From assembly GCA_002339085.1 (NCBI GenBank), contig DDDX01000022.1, forward strand, positions 1 through 40,564: a stretch of DNA of 40,564 nucleotides. The letters are read 5' to 3'. The notes below the pieces were generated by a model. The model saw nothing but the letters and a program-made list of their open reading frames with translations. It did no database searches and was not told where the DNA came from. The DNA comes from Cellvibrionales bacterium UBA1969. GTDB lineage: Bacteria > Pseudomonadota > Gammaproteobacteria > Pseudomonadales > UBA7434. Position 1 is the stretch's first letter; each line of letters begins with the position of its first letter. Made by a program: the position numbers and the translations under genes. Below are positions 35,554 through 40,564 of this stretch, in pieces.

Positions 35554-37242
35554 GTGGTAGAGAAGTTTAATCAAGAGGTTGATTGGTTAGTAGCAGGGAC
35601 GGGTGTTGGGGGGCTCACTGGTGCAGTCGTGGCTCATGAATTGGGCGCAGAGGTATTAGTAGTAGAGAGTGCCTCAGTATACGGTGGAACCACTGCCCAC
35701 TCCGGTGGTGTTGCATGGATCCCTGGCCATCATTTGCAATCGTCGGTGGGTATTGAAGACTCAACGGAGGAGGGTTATCAGTACCTTCGTAGTTTAATCG
35801 GCGATACCGTGAAAGAGGAGCGTCTGCGCGCTTATGCCGACAAGGCTGATGAGATGCTGCAATTCATGCATAAGCATAGTCGGGTTAAATACACCCCATT
35901 ACCGGCTTATATGGATTATTACGAACAGCATCAAGGTTCAAAACATGGTGGTCGTTCTATGTGCCCGGGTGCATTTACCTTGCGACAATTGGGTAAAGAG
36001 GCGACTTACCTTCGTCGAGGGCCGTTCAAGGGGTTAGGCATGCCTTTTTCAATGACAGTGGTTGAAAGCTCCTCGTTGATGAAGATGAATTTACGTTCCT
36101 ATTTAATTGGCGCTAAATTAATGTTGCGTTATTGGTTGGATATTCCGTCTCGCTTAAAGGGTGATTCAGATGATCGTATTTCCTGTGGCGAGGCATTAAT
36201 CGCACGACTAAGAAAAACTTTGATGGACCGCGATATCCCATTATGGCTTGACTCGCCAGTGGTTGAACTCATTAAACAAGATAATAAAGTTATCGGTGCC
36301 GTGATTAATAAAAAAGGTCAGACTGTATCGGTGAAAGCGCGAAAAGGTGTTTTGCTAGCAACCGGTGGTTTTGCTAGTAATCTTGAAATGCGTGAACAGT
36401 ATCATCCTAAGCCTACGTCCACTGAATGGACGGCTGCTTCGCCTGACTCTAATGGTGACGGCATACGCTTAGGGCAATCAGTCGGTGCGGCGGTTAATTT
36501 TATGAGCAGTGCCTGGTGGTCGCCGTCTTATACCATGCCTGACGGCCAGACCATTTCGTTAATTGCGGGCAAGGCGATGCCTGGTTCTATTATGGTTAAT
36601 CGAATCGGTAAGCGATTTACTAATGAAGCACAGCCCTACGAGGACGTCGTTAAAGAGCAGTACTTGTCTGAAAAGCGCGGCGAAAAAGCCATACCTTGTT
36701 ATTTGATTTTTGATGCGAATTATCGAAGTAAGTATGTGATCGGGCATATCAAGCCAACGAAATTGGAGTCCGATGATCATATCCCCAAGGACTACTTTGA
36801 AACAGGCTTGTTGACTAAGGCTTCTAGCCTCCAGCAGTTAGCTGAAAAACTCGATATCGATGCCGCTCAATTAGTAGAAACAGTGACTCAATTTAATGAG
36901 AATGCTATAAAGGGAATTGATCCTGATTTTGGTCGCGGAGAAACTTTGCATGACCGCTACTATGCCGATGCAAAGGTTATACCTAACCCCAGTTTAGCCC
37001 CGATTGACAAAGGGCCTTTTTATGCTTTTAAGATTGAGGCGGGTGATTTAGACACTAAGGGTGGCATTGTCTGTGATGAATGGGCGCGTGTATGCGACAA
37101 CGATGGGAGTGTCATTGATGGGCTTTATGGCGCTGGAAATACCACTGCGGCAGTCATGGGCGACACGTATCCAGGTGCCGGGGCAACCATAGGGTCGGCA
37201 ATGACCTTTGCCTATATAGCAGCACAGTATGCGATAAGTTGA
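35554..37242 (+). CDS. FAD-dependent dehydrogenase, 3-ketosteroid-dehydrogenase-like
   Basis: A 562-residue flavoprotein of the fumarate reductase/KstD family. The dinucleotide motif is GTGVGGLTGAVVAHELG, and VVESASVYGGTTAHSGGVAW matches ketosteroid dehydrogenases. The C-terminal motif YPGAGATIG places Tyr539 and Gly543 where KstD enzymes have their catalytic Tyr and Gly. Such enzymes dehydrogenate steroids at C1-C2 (or act on related ketones). Length suits the family. It starts with GTG. It is followed by the luciferase-like monooxygenase gene after 56 bases, so a two-gene transcript is likely. Whether the true substrate is a steroid cannot be decided; other KstD-like oxidases share these motifs. 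Confidence 0.85.
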   Translation: MVEKFNQEVDWLVAGTGVGGLTGAVVAHELGAEVLVVESASVYGGTTAHSGGVAWIPGHHLQSSVGIEDSTEEGYQYLRSLIGDTVKEERLRAYADKADEMLQFMHKHSRVKYTPLPAYMDYYEQHQGSKHGGRSMCPGAFTLRQLGKEATYLRRGPFKGLGMPFSMTVVESSSLMKMNLRSYLIGAKLMLRYWLDIPSRLKGDSDDRISCGEALIARLRKTLMDRDIPLWLDSPVVELIKQDNKVIGAVINKKGQTVSVKARKGVLLATGGFASNLEMREQYHPKPTSTEWTAASPDSNGDGIRLGQSVGAAVNFMSSAWWSPSYTMPDGQTISLIAGKAMPGSIMVNRIGKRFTNEAQPYEDVVKEQYLSEKRGEKAIPCYLIFDANYRSKYVIGHIKPTKLESDDHIPKDYFETGLLTKASSLQQLAEKLDIDAAQLVETVTQFNENAIKGIDPDFGRGETLHDRYYADAKVIPNPSLAPIDKGPFYAFKIEAGDLDTKGGIVCDEWARVCDNDGSVIDGLYGAGNTTAAVMGDTYPGAGATIGSAMTFAYIAAQYAIS

Positions 37243-37298
37243 TTCGACGCTTGCTTATTCATTAGCTTTACCATTAATGATAAAGATAAACGAGATTA

Positions 37299-38321
37299 AT
37301 GCTTATGGTTAATCGTATTTTTTTAAAGTATGACTTTCGACGAGCACCTTTCAGTCCTGTTTCCCATACCGATCTTTACAATTGTGCACTTGAGCAGGTG
37401 CAGTGGGGTGAAAAGCAGGGTGTAGGTACAACCATGGTTTGTGAGCATCACGGTACCGACGACGGCTACTGCCCCTCACCCTTGATCACCCTTAGTGCGA
37501 TGGCGGCGGTCACGGAAAAAATGCGTTTAGTGACGTCAGTGATTATTTTGCCTTTTCACAATCCCCTAAGACTGGCGGAAGATGTTGCGGTACTCGATGT
37601 TATCAGTAATGGACGAGTAGACTTAGTGATGGCCGCGGGTTATATACCCAGTGAGTTTGAGATGTTCGATGTGCCCTTAAAAAAACGCCCATCGATAGTT
37701 GAAAACAGTATCGCAACGCTTCGGCGAGCTTGGACGGGTGAGTTTTTTGATTACCATGGCCGAGAAGTCAAAATCACCCCCGTTCCGGTCCAGGTAGGCG
37801 GTCCTAAAATTATTTTAGGCGGCAGTTCAGACGCCGCAGCTAAGCGGGCTGCAAAAATTGCCGATGGCTATATGCCAGCCGTGCCAGAAACGTTTATGAC
37901 TTACATAGAAGAGAGTCATCGGTTAAATAAAACGGCCTTAATTTTAGGTGGCCAAGGTCCATTATTTCTTTATATCAGTGAAGATCCCGATAAAGCCTGG
38001 GCTGAGATTGCGCCTTATGCCATGTATGAAACTAATTGCTACAGTCAATGGGCTGAGCAAGCAGGAATGGATAATACTTATTACCGTGCAGCCAATGACG
38101 CAGACGCGTTAAGAAAAACTGGCATGTATGCTATTCTAACACCTGAACAGTGCATAAAAATGGCCCAAGACCTTGGTGATTGGGGGGCAATTGCCTTACA
38201 CCCACTAATGGGTGGTTTGCCACCAGAGTTGTCTTGGCCTAGCTTAGAGTTGTTCGCCAGCAAAGTCCTGCCCGAGCTATCTATTGATAGCGGTTCAGTT
38301 TTTGATATGAGCCGGCTTTAG
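37299..38321 (+). CDS. Luciferase-like (LLM class) flavin monooxygenase
   Basis: A 340-residue TIM-barrel protein of the bacterial luciferase superfamily. Recognisable parts are the N-terminal ALEQVQWGEKQGVGTTMVCEHH, the strand and helix region MRLVTSVIILPFHNPLRLAED, SNGRVDLVMAAGY and GPKIILGGSSDAAAKRAAK. These enzymes use reduced flavin from a partner reductase to oxygenate or oxidise organic substrates. It follows the KstD-like gene by 56 bases. The gene is followed after 5 bases by the end of the degraded maoC gene on the opposite strand, and a terminator-like hairpin (38453-38478) lies about 130 bases beyond its stop. Substrate unknown. Confidence 0.87.
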   Translation: MLMVNRIFLKYDFRRAPFSPVSHTDLYNCALEQVQWGEKQGVGTTMVCEHHGTDDGYCPSPLITLSAMAAVTEKMRLVTSVIILPFHNPLRLAEDVAVLDVISNGRVDLVMAAGYIPSEFEMFDVPLKKRPSIVENSIATLRRAWTGEFFDYHGREVKITPVPVQVGGPKIILGGSSDAAAKRAAKIADGYMPAVPETFMTYIEESHRLNKTALILGGQGPLFLYISEDPDKAWAEIAPYAMYETNCYSQWAEQAGMDNTYYRAANDADALRKTGMYAILTPEQCIKMAQDLGDWGAIALHPLMGGLPPELSWPSLELFASKVLPELSIDSGSVFDMSRL

Positions 38322-38326
38322 GGATT

Positions 38327-38821
38327 TTATTTTATCGTGATTTCCGGTAGTTTCGCTGCGGCTATCATCAGTGTCTTTTCGCTGGCGATGACACTGGCTT
38401 CGCCCTATGCGACGACTTTTTGATTTTGATTGCTTACCAAGTATGCCAGCCTGACAAGCTTTAGCTTGTCTTTTTTTTAGTCACTTTGAGTGTGACGGTT
38501 AATATATCGTTTGCTGATACTGACTGAGTCAATTTCATTGACTGGCTGCGATAAACGCTACCAGGGCCGGGGGAGATGTATGGCAATGGCAGCCGATATA
38601 TACGCACCGCAGAGCATGTCATGGATAATTGGTTAGCCAAAGACTGTATTGGCAGCGAATTGATTGTCAAGATGAATTGGGTTTATATCGCCGGAGCTTT
38701 CGGCAAATAAAATAATTTCTCGTTGAGTGACGACTCTTTCGATGCTCATGGTTTGCCCAAGGGTTAAGTCTTGATATGGTATGTTGGATAGCATGATGTG
38801 ATCGTTCAGTGTTTCGCGCAT
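38327..38821 (-). pseudogene. MaoC-type (R)-specific enoyl-CoA hydratase gene, multiply broken
   Basis: Once reading frames are joined this gives about 165 residues of a MaoC hotdog-fold hydratase. The N-part (from MRETLND, ATG 38821) keeps the catalytic motif SGDINPIHLD. Four lesions follow: a TAA stop at 38633-38635 where FG-Q/G is expected, with PIIHDMLCGAYISAAIAI continuing in frame beyond it; an extra C in a run of five (38569-38573), after which GPGSVYRSQSMKL reads in the next frame; a frameshift in an eight-A run (38471-38478); and TAG at 38405-38407 before GEASVIASE. The reading frame then runs to the TAA at 38327. The stops cannot be explained by homopolymer sequencing errors. It lies tail to tail with the luciferase-like gene. 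Confidence 0.8.
38453..38478 (+). terminator. Rho-independent terminator-like hairpin after the luciferase-like gene
   Basis: Perfect 8-base arms GACAAGCT (38453-38460) and AGCTTGTC (38463-38470) around TT, or a 7-base stem with a 4-base loop, are followed directly by eight T residues (38471-38478). This fits a rho-independent terminator on the plus strand, serving the 35554-38321 genes. It sits inside the broken maoC gene. Confidence 0.7.
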
Positions 38822-38833
38822 AGTCATTCTCAA

Positions 38834-39142
38834 TAATAAAAAGCAAGTATTCGTTTATGAAATATAATAACCACTATTTAGCCCATCCTACTAATCAGAA
38901 TTTAGGTAATGTTGCTGGCACCGACGACTAGTCTTTGTTTGGTAAGACGCAGTTCGTTTTAAAGACGTTTTTATATCATTGTTTGGGTATTACTAATAAT
39001 TGCACTCAACCTAGCCTTGGTGCAAAATAAGATACCCTATAGATGGATACCGTCTGGAAAAGGCTTAAAGCTAATAACTTTTCGACAATGACTATAGTTT
39101 GAAATTATATCGCTTATAATAACAACCCTATAAGGCCTATTT
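38834..39142. other. Region upstream of fadD-like gene
   Basis: This 309-base gap lies between the former maoC start and the acyl-CoA ligase gene, read divergently. No gene is supported; only a 24-codon open frame exists. It has a small inverted repeat TTGCAC (39000-39005) and GTGCAA (39020-39025). A weak promoter-like pair is TCGACA (39082-39087) and TTATAT (39105-39110), spaced 17; TATAAT occurs at 39115-39120 without a matching -35. I saw no FadR-like site I could defend. Confidence 0.5.
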
Positions 39143-40564
39143 ATGAATGTTCAAGATGCCATTAGTTCGCTGCAGCAGCGGGTTTCTATTTCAAGCACTA
39201 TCTCACCTTTAGAGCATCGACACCTGACAGAGCTATTAACTCAGTCGGTAGCGCTGATGCCCAATAAAAAAGCCTTTACCAGCTTGGGTTTTAGCTTGAC
39301 TTATGGTGAGTTAGATCGTTTAGCAACCGCTTTTGCGAGCTTTCTTCAAAATCATACTACTGCTGTTAAGGGTGACCGCATCGCGATTATGCTGCCAAAT
39401 TTAGTGCAGTACCCAGTGGTTTTTTTTGGCGCATTGAAGGCCGGTTTGGTCGTGGTTAACACCAACCCTTTGTATACCGAACGCGAATTAGTCCATCAAT
39501 TTAACAATTCTGGCGCGAAAATTTTAGTTGCTTTGGCCAATGCGGGTGATTTATTACAGCGTGTGATTCCCCAAACGTCAGTTGAGCGGGTCATTATGAC
39601 TGAGCTGGCAGACTTGCATGGCTTTATTTCACGGGTGGCAATTAATTTTGCTGCTCGCTACATAAAAAAAATGGTGCCGGCATTTAATATTCCGAATGCT
39701 GAATCGTTGCGACATTGCTTAAAGAGCGGACTGAACAATGAATTTATCACTGTGGAGATTACGCCTGATGATATCGCATTGTTGCAGTACACCGGTGGTA
39801 CGACAGGGCTATCGAAGGGAGCTGTTCTCAATCATAGAAATTTACTCTCAAACGTTACACAGATGCGAGCATTGTTTGATAACTTTACTGAGATCGATTT
39901 ACTTTCTGCTCAGGATCCAGATAATCAAGATACAGTGGTGCTACCGCTCCCGCTTTATCATGTCTATGCTTGTACCCTTTCAGCACAAATGGTGGCTTTA
40001 GGTCAGCATTGCCTGTTAATTCCTAATCCGCGGGATCTTGATGCAACTATTAAAGCGATGCGACCGTGGACGATATCCGTTTTTTGCGGTTTGAACACGC
40101 TGTTTGTGGCGCTTTGTGCCCGAGAAGATTTTAGAGCGTTAAACTTTTCTTCTCTTTCGATTACTATTTCTGGTGGTATGGCCTTGACTTCCGATGCGGC
40201 TAATCGCTGGGAAGAAGTGACTGGCTGTAAGGTATATGAAGGTTATGGTCTTACTGAGACTTCGCCAGTGGTGTCTTTAAATACTGGATATAAAGATGAT
40301 GCTGGACGTAAATTGGGTTATATCGGCGTTGTTGCACCATCAACTGAAATTAAAGTCGTTAATAATGAAGGTGAATCATTACCTTGCAATCAAGAGGGTG
40401 AGCTTTGTGTTCGAGGGCCGCAGGTTATGCAGGGCTACTGGCAGCAGCCAGAAAAAACCGATGAGGTATTGAGTGACGATGGGTGGTTTGCTACGGGTGA
40501 TATTGCTTTTGTCGATGAACAGGGTTTTCCGAAAATTGTCGATAGAAAAAAAGATATGATAATT
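39143..40564 (+). CDS. fadD: Long-chain acyl-CoA ligase, FadD-like (5' part)
   Basis: The reading frame runs open from the ATG at 39143 to the end of the window, 474 codons, so the C-terminal region is missing. It is an AMP-forming acyl-CoA synthetase: the ATP loop is YTGGTTGLSKGA, the adenine motif is YEGYGLTETSP, and DDGWFATGDIA and VDRKKDMI mark the start of the C-domain. GALKAGLVVVNTNPLYTERE is typical of FadD proteins. It would activate fatty acids or other carboxylic acids with CoA and ATP for beta-oxidation, at the inner face of the membrane. Full length would be about 560 residues. Distinction between FadD and other acyl-CoA ligases is likely but not absolute. Confidence 0.88.
   Translation, partial: MNVQDAISSLQQRVSISSTISPLEHRHLTELLTQSVALMPNKKAFTSLGFSLTYGELDRLATAFASFLQNHTTAVKGDRIAIMLPNLVQYPVVFFGALKAGLVVVNTNPLYTERELVHQFNNSGAKILVALANAGDLLQRVIPQTSVERVIMTELADLHGFISRVAINFAARYIKKMVPAFNIPNAESLRHCLKSGLNNEFITVEITPDDIALLQYTGGTTGLSKGAVLNHRNLLSNVTQMRALFDNFTEIDLLSAQDPDNQDTVVLPLPLYHVYACTLSAQMVALGQHCLLIPNPRDLDATIKAMRPWTISVFCGLNTLFVALCAREDFRALNFSSLSITISGGMALTSDAANRWEEVTGCKVYEGYGLTETSPVVSLNTGYKDDAGRKLGYIGVVAPSTEIKVVNNEGESLPCNQEGELCVRGPQVMQGYWQQPEKTDEVLSDDGWFATGDIAFVDEQGFPKIVDRKKDMII

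Noticed and set aside
38867..38941. Twenty-four-codon open frame upstream of the acyl-CoA ligase gene
   Set aside because: Very short, with no convincing ribosome site and no recognisable sequence features.
39738..40001. Plus-strand open frame of 87 codons in another frame within the acyl-CoA ligase gene
   Set aside because: The ligase frame runs uninterrupted across it with clear AMP-binding motifs. The alternative product resembles nothing known.

Overview
The window looks like a chromosomal segment of a free-living, probably marine gammaproteobacterium of the broad Pseudomonadales/Cellvibrionales kind. This placement is an inference from gene content and order. The order gloB-yafS-rnhA-dnaQ is a classic gammaproteobacterial block. 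A small conserved protein sits between topA and lexA, much as in Pseudomonas. NhaB, SohB, MnmC, PreP-type M16C peptidase, YgiQ and FadD all fit. No tRNA, rRNA, CRISPR array, insertion sequence or prophage was seen.

Layout. 1-5.6 kb: the 3' end of an FtsX-type ABC permease gene, an SRPBCC protein, a YgiQ-type radical SAM protein, a glutathione S-transferase, and a convergent AraC-family regulator with a perfect palindrome upstream. 5.9-13.0 kb, minus strand: a compact peptide-uptake operon made of a lipoprotein M3 metallopeptidase, an OppA-like lipoprotein, OppB, OppC and a single double-ATPase OppDF. 13.1-16.1 kb: glyoxalase II diverging from yafS, rnhA and dnaQ. 16.2-21.3 kb: an LpxL-type acyltransferase, NhaB, SohB, a thioredoxin-fold CxxC protein and TatD, the last two overlapping tail to tail. 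21.7-26.8 kb: topoisomerase I with a lysine-repeat tail, a small conserved protein, LexA behind a twin SOS box, a zinc-ribbon membrane protein carrying a seven-base tandem repeat, and a flavodoxin-like protein. 26.9-33.1 kb, minus strand: an M16C peptidase, a glutamine cyclotransferase-like propeller protein and MnmC.

33.2-40.6 kb is the most accessory-looking part. It holds a Baeyer-Villiger-type monooxygenase, a DUF1415 protein, a 3-ketosteroid-dehydrogenase-like flavoprotein, a luciferase-like monooxygenase, the wreck of a MaoC hydratase gene, and the first 474 codons of an acyl-CoA ligase (fadD-like) that runs off the window. Together they suggest breakdown of a ketone-bearing lipid such as a steroid or terpenoid, but the substrate cannot be read from sequence.

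Most of the window is ordinary housekeeping, and I do not see a clearly new defence or mobile system. The items most worth a second look are the heptamer repeat that could switch a reading frame, the multiply broken maoC relic with a terminator hairpin inside it, the secreted-peptidase and importer operon, the twin SOS box, and the histone-like tail on TopA.
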